Shown here piece after piece: positions 34,082-43,000 of a stretch of DNA of 57,416 nucleotides (positions are counted from its first letter, which is position 1; each line of letters begins with the position of its first letter). The stretch is from CAZCEC01 sp964497615 (GTDB taxonomy: Bacteria; Chloroflexota; Anaerolineae; Anaerolineales; UBA6663). Below the pieces are notes generated by a model. The model did no database searches, had not been told where the DNA came from, and worked only from the letters and a program-made list of their open reading frames with translations. The stretch lies in assembly GCA_964497615.1 (NCBI GenBank), contig CAZCEC010000039.1:1-57416 (forward strand), written 5' to 3'. A program made the position numbers and the translations under genes.

Positions 34082-35923
34082 TTACTGCGAGGCCTGATCG
34101 GCCACGGGTTCCAGGTTGATCAGGGTCATCAGCCCGCCCAACTGCCAGTACCCGGACCAGGTAGTCGGCAGCGTGTGCATCGCGCCGCTGTCCGCCGGCC
34201 AATTGGTCCACACGGCCTCGCTGTACTGCGCCCACAGGCCGTTGTACCACAGGGGGATCATCGGCACTTCGCTCAGCATGAGCTCCTGGATTTGCGAGGT
34301 GACGGCCTGCGCGCCGGCCATGTCGTCCGGCTTCACGCGCGCCAGTGCATCCACCAGGTCGAACATCTCCTGGTTCTCATACCGCCCAAAGTTGCCGCTC
34401 TGCATCTGCTCCTGGATGGGGTGCCGGAAGAGCAGGTTGTACAGGGTCCAGGGCGTGTTGCTCATCTGGGCCCAGTTGTTCAGGGTCATGTCGAACGTGC
34501 CGCCCTGCAGTTCCGTGTTCCAGGCGCCATAGTCGGGCGTCACGTCTTCCACGAAGATGCCCGCCGCCTTGGCGCTGGTGGAGATGATGTCAATCGCCGC
34601 CATCCAGTCGGTCCAGCCGCTGGGGCAGGTCACCTGCAGCGAGATCGCGGAGCCATCCGGCGCTTCCACGAAGCCGTCGCCGTTGGTGTCCACGTATCCG
34701 GCGTCGGCCAGGATCTGCCGGGCCTGCTCTGGGTCATAGGTGAAGCCAAGCTCGCTCACCACGTCCTGGTCCACGTACTGGCTCAGGGAGGGCAGCAGCC
34801 CGGTGGGGTTGGCCGGCGCCACCAGTTGGGCATAGGCCACGTTCACGATGGACGGCGTGTCGATGGCGAAGGCCAGCGCGCGGCGGAAGGCCGGGTCGTT
34901 CATCGGCGGCTTGGTGGTGTTTAGGAACAGCACCGCCGTGTTGGCTGAGAGCATGTATGGCGCGCCCTCGAAGTAGGTCCGCACGTAGTTCTGGTCGGCC
35001 AGCGCCGCGATGCCGGGCAGGAAGTTGTTGCTCAGGTCAAGCTGGCCCTGGAGGACCATGCCCAGCGCCACGTTGTTGCTGGAGGTGCGGATGTCCACGA
35101 TGCGCTTTGGCGCGGGCAGCCCAAACACGTCGATGCCCCACCAGCTCTCGTTGCGCAGCCACACGTTGCGGTCTTCACCGTGGGTCTCGTACAGATACGC
35201 GCCCGAGCCGATCGGGTTCTCGTTCGCGCCCACCGTGATCTCTTCCTCGGTCCGCCCGGACCACAGGTGCTCCGGCACGATCGGGACGTTGTACAGGTCA
35301 TTGGTGAACTGCTGGTAGCGCGGGTCGTCGCTGAAGCTGAACCGCACGGTCAGGTCGTCCACCGCGGTCACTTCATTCAGATATTCCCACATCGGCGAGA
35401 ACCAGATGGCGGCATAGTTCTGGCCGAGTTCATAGGTGAACTTGACGTCGGCCGACGTCAGGGCTTCGCCGTCGCTCCAGGTCAGGCCCTCGCGCAGGGT
35501 GACCTCGAAGGTGGTGTCATCCACCCACACGCCGTCCTCCGCCAGCCAGGGCGTCAGCTCGCCTGTCTGCGGGTCGAACGAATACAGGAACTCGTACACG
35601 TTGCCGATGGTGCCAGTCGTGTTCGCCAGGTTGCCCGGCTGGAACGGGTTCCAGGTGCTCGGCGGGCCCCAGGCCGCACCGCTCACGTACAGGGTTTCGC
35701 TCCGGTCGTACACCACCTCGGTGGACGGCACGGGCGTGGCCTCGACGATTTGGGTTTCGCGGACAATCTGCGTCTCGCGGACCACCTGGGTCTGCGGGAC
35801 GAGCTGTGTCTCGCGCACGACCTGCGTCTGCACCTCCACCACCGGGGTGGGCGTGGCGCAGGCCGCCAGGATCAGGGCCGCGATCACCGCGACGCTGAAC
35901 AGGGTTAGGTGTTGCTTACGCAT
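34082..35923 (-). CDS. Family 5 extracellular solute-binding lipoprotein
   Basis: 613 residues. The ATG at 35923 has GGGAGA about 6 bases upstream. A signal peptide ends in lipobox LAAC (Cys22). An unusual linker of repeated VVRETQ/QTQ units follows (residues 27-60), then the family 5 fold: TFEVTLREGLTWSDGEALTS, ADVKFTYEL, IVPEHLW and RRALAFAIDTPSIVNVAY. These proteins capture oligopeptides or oligosaccharides at the cell surface and deliver them to OppB/C. The neighbours (GH130, GH3, LacI) point to oligosaccharides, as for Opp-like sugar binders in Thermotoga. Confidence 0.93.
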   Translation of the reverse strand: MRKQHLTLFSVAVIAALILAACATPTPVVEVQTQVVRETQLVPQTQVVRETQIVRETQIVEATPVPSTEVVYDRSETLYVSGAAWGPPSTWNPFQPGNLANTTGTIGNVYEFLYSFDPQTGELTPWLAEDGVWVDDTTFEVTLREGLTWSDGEALTSADVKFTYELGQNYAAIWFSPMWEYLNEVTAVDDLTVRFSFSDDPRYQQFTNDLYNVPIVPEHLWSGRTEEEITVGANENPIGSGAYLYETHGEDRNVWLRNESWWGIDVFGLPAPKRIVDIRTSSNNVALGMVLQGQLDLSNNFLPGIAALADQNYVRTYFEGAPYMLSANTAVLFLNTTKPPMNDPAFRRALAFAIDTPSIVNVAYAQLVAPANPTGLLPSLSQYVDQDVVSELGFTYDPEQARQILADAGYVDTNGDGFVEAPDGSAISLQVTCPSGWTDWMAAIDIISTSAKAAGIFVEDVTPDYGAWNTELQGGTFDMTLNNWAQMSNTPWTLYNLLFRHPIQEQMQSGNFGRYENQEMFDLVDALARVKPDDMAGAQAVTSQIQELMLSEVPMIPLWYNGLWAQYSEAVWTNWPADSGAMHTLPTTWSGYWQLGGLMTLINLEPVADQASQ

Positions 35924-36050
35924 GGTTTTTCTCCCATTCTCCTCACACGCGATGTTCGGCGGATTCAGTAGCATTCTCCGGCCCGGAGCGGCTGGCATGG
36001 TTGTCGTCGTGTCACCTCCTCCTTACCTGCGGCGCCCGCGCGGGCCGGGG

Positions 36051-37094
36051 TCACCCCGCCCGCTGTGCGGCTGGCCGGCTGGAACCGCACGATTCGCGAA
36101 TGACGATCTCGGTTGGCAGGATGACGCGGCGCGGCGCCGCGTCAGGGTTCTCGATCATGTCAATCAGGGTTTCGGCGACCACCACTCCCATGCGGTGCAC
36201 TGGCTGGCGCACGGTGGTGAGGGGTGGATTGGTGCGCGCCGCGAACGGCATATCGTCGAAGCCCACCACCGCGATGTCCTCCGGCACGCGCCGCCCGGCC
36301 TCGCGCAGTGCGCGCAGGGCGCCCTCGGCCATCATGTCGCTGGCCGCGAACACGGCCTCCGGCCGCAGCGGCAGCAGCCGCTGCATGGCCGCCGCCCCCC
36401 CGCCATCGGTGAAGTCCCCCTCGACGATCAGGTCGGGGTCGGGCGTCAGCCCGCGGTGCCGCAGCGCGGCCAGGTACCCCTCCAGCCGGTCCACGCCTGG
36501 CACCATGCTGCGCGGCCCGGTGATGGTGGCCACTCTGCGGTAACCCTGACGCAGCAGGTGCAGCACGATGTCGCGCGCGCTGCTCACGTTGTCAATATCC
36601 ACGTAGCTCACCCCGCCGCTCACCGCGCTGCCGCTGGAGTGCCGGCCTACCAGGATGAATGGCAGATGGCCTTCCGTCAGCGCCTCCACCATTGAATCTT
36701 CCAGTTGCGCCGATGCCACGATCACCCCGTCAATCAGCCCGCTATACAGGATTTTGCGGATCATGCGGCGCTCGTATTCCGGCTCGGCCAGCCACAGCAT
36801 GACGGAATAGTCGGACGAATTGCAGGTGGCGGAGATGCCCTGGATGAGCAGGGGAAAGTACGGGTCGGTGAACAGGGCAGAAACAGCGCGGGGGATAACG
36901 ATGCCCAGGATGCGGGTGCGCCCAGCGGCCAGCCCGCGGGCGGCGATGTTGGGGTGATAATTGGCTTGCTGAATGATCTGGAGCACCCGCTCGCGGGTGG
37001 CTTTGCCGACGTTCGGATCATCATTAACGACCCGCGAAACGGTCGAGCGCGAGACCCCCGCCAGCTTGGCGATGTCCTCCAGATTCTTAGACAC
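36051..37094 (-). CDS. LacI family transcriptional regulator
   Basis: 347 residues starting at GTG 37094, chosen because GGAGG lies 8 bases upstream; an ATG at 37130 lies inside the operator. The N-terminal helix-turn-helix is LEDIAKLAGVSRSTVSRVVN, with hinge helix NIAARGLAAGRTRILGIVIP. A periplasmic-binding-like sensor follows (VFAASDMMAEGALRALREAG, VGFDDMPFAARTNPPLTTVR). It should repress its own operon and release DNA on binding a sugar. Two matching operators lie in its leader and at its promoter. It is the first gene of the transporter-glycosidase operon; 127 bases separate it from the binding-protein gene. Confidence 0.94.
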   Translation of the reverse strand: MSKNLEDIAKLAGVSRSTVSRVVNDDPNVGKATRERVLQIIQQANYHPNIAARGLAAGRTRILGIVIPRAVSALFTDPYFPLLIQGISATCNSSDYSVMLWLAEPEYERRMIRKILYSGLIDGVIVASAQLEDSMVEALTEGHLPFILVGRHSSGSAVSGGVSYVDIDNVSSARDIVLHLLRQGYRRVATITGPRSMVPGVDRLEGYLAALRHRGLTPDPDLIVEGDFTDGGGAAAMQRLLPLRPEAVFAASDMMAEGALRALREAGRRVPEDIAVVGFDDMPFAARTNPPLTTVRQPVHRMGVVVAETLIDMIENPDAAPRRVILPTEIVIRESCGSSRPAAQRAG

Positions 37095-37116
37095 AGTGCC
37101 AACCTCCGTCGTGGAT

Positions 37117-37130
37117 TGGGAGCGCTCCAC
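37117..37130. promoter_or_regulatory. LacI-type operator O2
   Basis: TGGGAGCGCTCCAC, a near-perfect palindrome around AGCGCT, 13 bases before the GGAGG of the regulator gene. It matches the operator at 37319 in 12 of 14 positions when that site is read on the opposite strand. Confidence 0.75.
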
Positions 37131-37318
37131 AAAATCCAGAAAAAAACGCCGGACTGGCGCTCAGCCCAACAGCCGCCACCCTGGCAGCCTCGGCTGGCAA
37201 TGCACCAATCCGGCAATAATTGCCCAAAAACTCACAATTTCACCCTGCCTTGGCCGGATGGCCCAGGCCCGCGCTGCCGCTCGTCTCGTCCCAACCCGCG
37301 AATATTCGACGAGATCAT

Positions 37319-37332
37319 TGGAAGCGCTCCCA
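37319..37332. promoter_or_regulatory. LacI-type operator O1
   Basis: TGGAAGCGCTCCCA, one mismatch from a perfect palindrome. It begins about 8 bases downstream of the leftward -10, overlapping the predicted transcription start. Centre-to-centre distance to O2 is 202 bases, suitable for looping. Confidence 0.8.
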
Positions 37333-37340
37333 ACAATTGC

Positions 37341-37370
37341 ATATTACAACATTGGATGACGCCTTGTCAA
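37341..37370 (-). promoter_or_regulatory. Promoter of the LacI-transporter operon
   Basis: On the minus strand TTGACA (37370-37365), an 18-base spacer and TAATAT (37346-37341). Predicted start near 37334, at operator O1. Confidence 0.7.
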
Positions 37371-37411
37371 CTACCTGTTTCCCTGACGCCGGGGCGTTTC
37401 GTCCCACAGCC

Positions 37412-37440
37412 TTGCGCCCGCTTTAAGATTGTGTTATTAT
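37412..37440 (+). promoter_or_regulatory. rpsF promoter
   Basis: TTGCGC (37412-37417), 17-base spacer, TATTAT (37435-37440) preceded by TGT (extended -10). Predicted start near 37447, leader about 100 bases. Confidence 0.65.
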
Positions 37441-37446
37441 CCCGCC

Positions 37447-37548
37447 CTGCGCCGGGGAGTGCGCCTCCCCGCTGCTTTCTGCTCCAATTAGGCCGCGCCG
37501 CTCGGCGCCGCCGAACCGGGCTTATCCCATGGAAAGGAGGATTTCCTC
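37447..37548 (+). ncRNA. rpsF leader with hairpins
   Basis: CGGGGAG-tgcgc-CTCCCCG (37453-37471) begins about 6 bases into the transcript and is followed by CTGCTTTCTG. A second stem, GCGCCG-ct-CGGCGC (37495-37508), precedes a CCGAACCGG segment. The ribosome site AGGAGG lies between GGAAA and TTTCC, which could pair. This may be the S6:S18 autoregulatory leader known upstream of rpsF in other bacteria; I cannot fold it to confirm. Confidence 0.4.
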
Positions 37549-37836
37549 ATGCGCAAGTATGAACTCATGTTTATTGCCCAACCGGACCTCGATGACGCGG
37601 CGTTGACATCGCTCGTGGACAAGGCCAAGGGCTGGGTCACTGGCGCGGGCGGCCAGGTCGATCAGGTGGACCTGTGGGGCCGCCGCCGCCTGGCGTACCC
37701 CATCCGCAAGCAGAACGAAGGTCAGTACATCCTGATGCAGACCCAGCTTTCGGCCAACGGCACGCGCGAGGTCGAGCGCAGCCTGCGGCTCACCGAGCAG
37801 GTCATGCGCTTTCTGCTGGTTCGCACCGACGACTAG
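37549..37836 (+). CDS. rpsF: Ribosomal protein bS6
   Basis: 95 residues, the standard S6 length: MRKYELMFIAQPDLDD at the start, LWGRRRLAYPIRKQNEGQYI in the middle (RNA-binding strand) and RLTEQVMRFLLVR at the end. It binds S18 and 16S rRNA in the 30S platform. AAAGGAGG lies about 9 bases before the ATG. First gene of rpsF-ssb-rpsR; a 102-base spacer with a CCGGCC/GGCCGG stem follows. Confidence 0.98.
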   Translation: MRKYELMFIAQPDLDDAALTSLVDKAKGWVTGAGGQVDQVDLWGRRRLAYPIRKQNEGQYILMQTQLSANGTREVERSLRLTEQVMRFLLVRTDD

Positions 37837-37938
37837 CCGCCCGCGCCCCTGCGCCCTGGCCGGCCGCGTTGGCCGGTCGAGCGCGGTGGACGCGCGCGCT
37901 GCAACCTGACCGGTCTTTACGTGGAGCGAGGAGGCGCT

Positions 37939-38346
37939 ATGAGCCGTGGGCTGAACAAGGTCATGATCATCGGCCACTTGGGCCGCGAACCCGAGATGCG
38001 CTACACGCCCTCCGGGCGGCCGGTTACGTCCTTCAGCCTGGCCGTCACCCGCGCCTGGAATGCGCCCGACGGCGAGCGCCGCGAAGAGACCGAATGGTTC
38101 AACGTCGTCGCCTGGGGCAACCTGGCCGAAATCTGTAAGCAGTATCTCTCTAAGGGCCAGCAGGTCTACATCGAAGGCCGGCTCCAGTCCCGCCGTTGGG
38201 AAGACCCCGAAGGCCGCAAGCACTCGGCCACCGAAGTCGTCGCCAACGAGATGATCATGCTGGGCGAGCGCCCAGCGCGGCCGTCCACCGGCGAGAGCGC
38301 CGGGGGCCACGAGCCGCCCGTGGATGAAGACGAGTTTCCGTTCTAA
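37939..38346 (+). CDS. ssb: Single-stranded DNA-binding protein
   Basis: 135 residues from MSRGLNKVMIIGHLGREPEM; GAGGAGG is 6 bases upstream. The OB-fold spans residues 1-105 (SLAVTRAWN, EETEWFNVVAWGNLAEICKQ, VYIEGRLQSRRWED). The C-terminal tail is short and acidic and ends DEDEFPF, matching the SSB tip that recruits replication and repair proteins. It covers single-stranded DNA at forks. The location between rpsF and rpsR is the common bacterial order. Confidence 0.98.
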   Translation: MSRGLNKVMIIGHLGREPEMRYTPSGRPVTSFSLAVTRAWNAPDGERREETEWFNVVAWGNLAEICKQYLSKGQQVYIEGRLQSRRWEDPEGRKHSATEVVANEMIMLGERPARPSTGESAGGHEPPVDEDEFPF

Positions 38347-38358
38347 TTGGAGTCAATC

Positions 38359-38658
38359 ATGGAACAAGAACGTCGGCCGCGTGGCCGCGATGAAGAAGGC
38401 GGCGAAGAAGAGGGCGATGACCGTGGGCGTGGGCCAATGCGCCGCGTCCGGGTCTGCCAGTTCTGCGTCGAAAAGAACAAGACCATCGACTACAAGAATG
38501 TGGACCTGCTCCGGTCGCTCGTCTCGGACCGCGGCAAGATCCGCCCCCGCCGCCAAACCGGCACCTGCGCCAAGCATCAGCGCGCCGTCTCGGAGGCCGT
38601 CAAGCGCGCCCGCCACATGGCCCTGCTGCCCTTCAGCGGCGAGCTGCTGCGCGGATGA
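38359..38658 (+). CDS. rpsR: Ribosomal protein bS18
   Basis: 99 residues; ATG has GGAG at 6 bases. The first 30 residues are an unusual acidic-then-basic extension (GRDEEGGEEEGDDRGRG). The core is canonical: RVRVCQFCVEKNKTIDYKN, DLLRSLVSDRGKIRPRRQTG and AVKRARHMALLPF. It pairs with S6 on the 30S platform. The CxxC of CQFC is like the zinc-binding S18 variant but lacks the second Cys pair. Overlaps the next gene by 4 bases. Confidence 0.97.
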   Translation: MEQERRPRGRDEEGGEEEGDDRGRGPMRRVRVCQFCVEKNKTIDYKNVDLLRSLVSDRGKIRPRRQTGTCAKHQRAVSEAVKRARHMALLPFSGELLRG

Positions 38659-40007
38659 GCAAGTCGGGCCAGGCGCCCGCCGCCCCGCTCACGCGCAAGC
38701 AGCTTTCGCGCGTCGAGCGCGAGCGGCGCCAGCGCCAGTACATCCTGATCGGCGCCGTCATCGTGGCGGTCCTGGTCGTCGCCATCGTCGCGTTTGGCGT
38801 CTTCGATCAGGTCATCCTCACCCCGCGCGAGCCTGTCGCCCGCGTGGACAGTGAAACCATCACCACCGGTGAGTTCATCAAGGCCGCCCGCTTCCAGCGC
38901 TACCAGCTCATCAACCAGTACCTTCAGGTCGCCCAGGCCATGCAGGTCTTTGGCGAAGACGAGTTCTTCACCAATCAGCTCCAGCAAATTCAGCTAAGCC
39001 TGAACGACCCCAACACCCTGGGCACCGGTGTGCTGGACTCGCTGATCGAAGACCGCCTGGTCCGCGCCGAGGCCGCCCGCCGGGGCATCACCGTCAGCGC
39101 CGAAGAGTTGGACCAGGCCTGGGAAGAGTTCTTCGGCTTCTATGCCGAGGGCACCCCCACGCCGACCATCACCAACACCCCCTCGCCCGTTACGCCCTCG
39201 GCCACGCCCGACGTTACCCGCGAAGCAGAGCGCACCGCCACCCAGGCCGCCATTCTGACGGCCGCGCCCACCCTCACCATCACGCTCACCCCCTCGCCCA
39301 CGCTGACCCCAACGGTGCCGCCGACGGCCAGCCCGACCGCCACGGCCGGGCCCAGCCCAACGCCCACCCATACCGCCACCCCGCGGCCCACCGCCACCGC
39401 CTACACCACCCAGGGCTTTGCCACCGAGGTGAAGGCCTATGGTGATGATGTGCGTGGGGCCACCGGCCTCAGCACCGACGACGTCCGCCGCCTGCTCGAG
39501 TCGCAGCTCTACCGCGAGAAGCTCCAGGCCGCCATCGGCGCCGAGGTGCCCACCACTGCGGAAGAGGCCAACGTCCGCCACATTCTCGTCGCCGACGAGG
39601 CCACTGCGCAGGAAGTGCTCACCCGCCTGCGGGCCGGCGAGGACTTCTTCAGCCTGGCCGCCGAATACTCAACCGACACTTCCAACAACTTGGAGGGCGG
39701 CGACTTGGGTTGGTTCAAGCGCGGGGTGATGGTGCCCGCCTTCGAAGAGGCGGCGTTCAGCTTGCCCCTCAACGAGTACAGCGAGCCGGTGCAGACCAGC
39801 TTCGGCTATCACATCCTCCAGGTCTTGCAGCGCCGCCAGGCCGTGCTCACGGAGGCCGAGCTCGAGCAGGCCCGCGCCGACGCCCTGGCCGCGTGGCTCG
39901 AAACTCAGAAGGCCGTCACCCTGCCCGATGGCCGCCCGCTGGTCGAGATCTTCGACGTCTGGCGCGACGACGTGCCCGACCGGCCGGTGCTGCCAACGTC
40001 TCTCTAG
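38655..40007 (+). CDS. SurA/PrsA-like parvulin peptidyl-prolyl isomerase
   Basis: 450 residues. One N-terminal membrane anchor (ILIGAVIVAVLVVAIVAFGVF, about 29-50) is followed by a SurA-N-like chaperone helix bundle (60-160). A low-complexity Thr/Pro/Ser linker of about 90 residues (TPTPTITNTPSPVTP...) comes next, then more helices and a parvulin domain at about 305-400 (NVRHILVADEATAQEVLTRL, FFSLAAEYSTD, GGDLGWFKRGVMVPAFEEAA, FGYHILQVLQRR). It should fold exported proteins on the outer face. It overlaps rpsR by 4 bases and takes the place where rplI usually stands. A strong terminator follows. Confidence 0.92.
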   Translation: MSKSGQAPAAPLTRKQLSRVERERRQRQYILIGAVIVAVLVVAIVAFGVFDQVILTPREPVARVDSETITTGEFIKAARFQRYQLINQYLQVAQAMQVFGEDEFFTNQLQQIQLSLNDPNTLGTGVLDSLIEDRLVRAEAARRGITVSAEELDQAWEEFFGFYAEGTPTPTITNTPSPVTPSATPDVTREAERTATQAAILTAAPTLTITLTPSPTLTPTVPPTASPTATAGPSPTPTHTATPRPTATAYTTQGFATEVKAYGDDVRGATGLSTDDVRRLLESQLYREKLQAAIGAEVPTTAEEANVRHILVADEATAQEVLTRLRAGEDFFSLAAEYSTDTSNNLEGGDLGWFKRGVMVPAFEEAAFSLPLNEYSEPVQTSFGYHILQVLQRRQAVLTEAELEQARADALAAWLETQKAVTLPDGRPLVEIFDVWRDDVPDRPVLPTSL

Positions 40008-40021
40008 CGTTGCCAAACAAA

Positions 40022-40050
40022 AAACGGGGCCGGCATTGCCGGCCCCGTTT
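40022..40050. terminator. Bidirectional terminator between parvulin gene and smc
   Basis: AAACGGGGCCGGC and GCCGGCCCCGTTT, 13-base stem, loop ATT. Rightward it is followed by GCTTTAG; leftward the stem runs into TTTTTTGTTT, an ideal terminator for smc. Confidence 0.88.
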
Positions 40051-40053
40051 GCT

Positions 40054-43000
40054 TTAGCGGGCCAGGGCTTCTTCCAGCTTCAGCCCAATCACCTGGCTGG
40101 CGCTGTCCGCTCCCATCGTAATCCCATATACCGTTTCGGCCACCTGAACCGTATTGCGGTTGTGCGTCACGATGATGAACTGCGTCGCTGCCGACAGCGC
40201 ATTCAGCATGTCGCGGTAGCGGCCCACGTTGGCCTCGTCCAACATCGCGTCCACCTCGTCCAGCACGCAGAACGGCGTCGGCGACACCCGCAGCAGCGCG
40301 AACACCAGCGCGCACGCCGTCAGGCTGCGCTCACCGCCCGACAGCATGGACAGGCTCTGCGGCCGGCGGCCCGGCAGCCGCGCCTGGATGTCCACGCCCG
40401 TCGTGCTCATGTGCTCCGGGTCGGTTAGCATCAGCCGCGCCGTGCCCCCGCCAAACAGCGCCGTAAACGTGTCGCGGAACTCGTTCGCCACCGCGTCGAA
40501 CGTCTTGCGGAAGTCGCGCTCCATCAGCACGTCCATTTCCGCCACCACCTCGCGCAGGTGCGTCTGGGCGTTCTCCAGGTCCGCCACCTGTGTGGTCAGG
40601 AACTCGTGCCGCTCCTTCACCTCCAGATATTCACGCTCCGCATCCGGGTTGATGAGCCCCATCCGCCGCAGTTGGCCGCGCTTGCGGTTGAGCTGCTCCT
40701 CCAGCCCCTCCGGCAGCGCCTCCACGGCCTCCAGCTTCTCCACCACCGGGTAGAGGGGCAGGGGGGTGGGCGTTGGGCCGCTGGCCGCCTCGCCATAGTC
40801 CAATTCCACCAGCCCGAAGTCCTCCTCGATCCGCCGCCGCATCCCTTCCACTTCTTCGTGCTTGCGGGCGTGTTCCAGTTGCGCGGCGGCGTTGCGGCGC
40901 TCGGTAGCGTGCAGGTTCGCGCGCGCCTCGGCATCCCCGGACTCCACTCGCGCCTGATCGGCCTCCAGGCTCTCCACCTGCGCCTCGATCGGCGTCAGCC
41001 GCGCCGCCATCACTCCGGCGGAGGCGCGCAGGGTCTCGTGCCGGTCGCGCGCCGCGGCGGCCCCGCTCTCGCACTCGTTGATTTCCACCCCCAGCCCCAG
41101 GATCTTGTTCTGGCGATCCGTCAGCGCGGCCTCGGCGGCGGTGTGCGCCTGCACCAGCTCGGCGGCGCGCGCCTGCGCGTCTTGCAAGGCGCGCCGCGCC
41201 ACCGCGGCCGCAGTCTGCCAGCGCGCCACCTCGCCCGCGATGGCCTCCACGCTGAATCCGGTCATTTGTTCACTGGCCGCCTTCACGCCCGCCTCCGCTT
41301 CGGCCTGTTCGGCCAGCATCTGCGCCAGTTCGGCTTCCGTCCTCGCCAGCGTCTGCGCCGCCTGCCCCAGCTCTGCTTCCAGCGCCGCCAGTTGTTCGCC
41401 CCGGAATTGAGCGTCGTGCGCTGCGCGTTCCGCCTCCAGCCCCGCCGAGTCGCGCGCCACCATTGCCAGCCGCTCGGCATCCTGCGCCGTGCGCAGCGCG
41501 GCCTGGGCAGCTTCGCGTTCAGTCCCGGCCTGGGCCACCGCCTGCGCCGCGGCCTCGCGCTCACGCTGGCGTTGGGCCAGCCGCTCAGCCGAGGCCTCCA
41601 GCTCGGCGGCCAGGTCCCGCCGCTCCCGGGCCTGTTCCAGCATGCTGGGCGCGGCCTCGCGCCCGGCGTGTACTGGCCCGGCCGCGTGATAGACCTCGCC
41701 CGTCAGGGTGACGACCACGGCGTTATCGGGCGCGGTCCAGCCAGTCTCGCCCACCAGCAATTGTCGGGCGGCGTTTCCGTCGCGCACCACCACGGCGTGC
41801 CCCAGCAGCAGCCGCACCGCCGGCTGGAGCCAATCGGCCGCCTGTACCAGATCCGCCGCCGCCCCCAGCACGTCCGGGTGCGCGGGCGGGGTCAGCGGTG
41901 GCGGCGCCTTCACCCGGTCGAGCGGCAGCAGCGCCGCGCGCCCATTCGTCAGGCCCAGCGCTGCCAGGGCAGCCTCAGCCTGTCCAAAGTCGTCCACCAC
42001 CAGCGCTTCCAGATATGCCCCTAGCGCCGCGCTGATGGCCGTCTCAAGTTCGGCTGGCACATCCAGCAGTTCAGCCAGCGCCCCCCGTGTGGGGAAGCTC
42101 TGCCCCAGCAGGGTGCGGGCCCCGGCCCCAAAGCCGGCCAGTTGAGCGCGGGCCTGTTCCAGCACATCGTGCCGGGCGCGCAGCCGCTCGGCCTCGGCCT
42201 CCCCTGCTGCCAGGCGCTGAGCGGCGGCAGCCAGCGTCGCCTCCGCCTCCCGCACCGCGCCCGCTGCCGCGGCCAGGGCGGCTTCGGCCTGCGCGCGCGC
42301 CGCTTGCTGCTGGTCCAGCGCGGCGTTGGCCTCCTGCACGGTGGCACGGGCGCGCGCTTCCGCCAGTTTCAACTGCTCCAAAGCCTGCTGTTGTTCTCTC
42401 TGCGCGGCGCTCAGGCGGTCGCGCTGTTCGCCCAATTGCGCCAGCCGCGCCCGCCGCTCGCCCGCCAGCGCCTCCAGCCGCGTCAGCGCCGCGCGCGCCT
42501 CGGCTTCCCGCTGGCGCAGGACGGCGCGTTCGTCTTCGCGGCTCGCCAGGGCGGCCTGCGCCGTCTCGGTTTGCCGTTCAGCCTCGGCCGCCTCAGCGGC
42601 CAGCCGCTCAATGTCGGCCTTCACCGTCGCGGCGCGCTCGGCCTGTTCCCGACGTTGCCCCTCCAGCACGGGCAGTTCATCCGCCAGCGCCGCCCGCTGC
42701 GCCGCCAGCGACCGCAGCCGCTCATCGGCCACGGCCAACTCCCTCGCCAGCGCCTCGGTCTCCTGTTGCAGCCGCGCGCTCTCCTGCCGTTCGTGGTTCA
42801 ACTGTGACCGCAGGTGCGCCAGCCGCGACCGCAGCCCGGCCACTTCCTGGTCGTAGTTTTGCTGCCGCCCCTGCATCACGGCCAACTCGGTCTCGGTCTG
42901 CTGCGCCGTTGCTTGGAGGTCGGCCAGTTCCGCCACTGCCCGGTACCAGTGATAGCCGTACCACAGCTTCAGGATGGCCTTCAAATCATCCTTCACCTGT

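Noticed and set aside
29285..37094. Interpretation of the ABC cassette as a plain oligopeptide transporter
   Set aside because: Sequence family alone would allow it, but the LacI regulator and the GH130 and GH3 genes in the same operon make a sugar substrate more likely. Not excluded.
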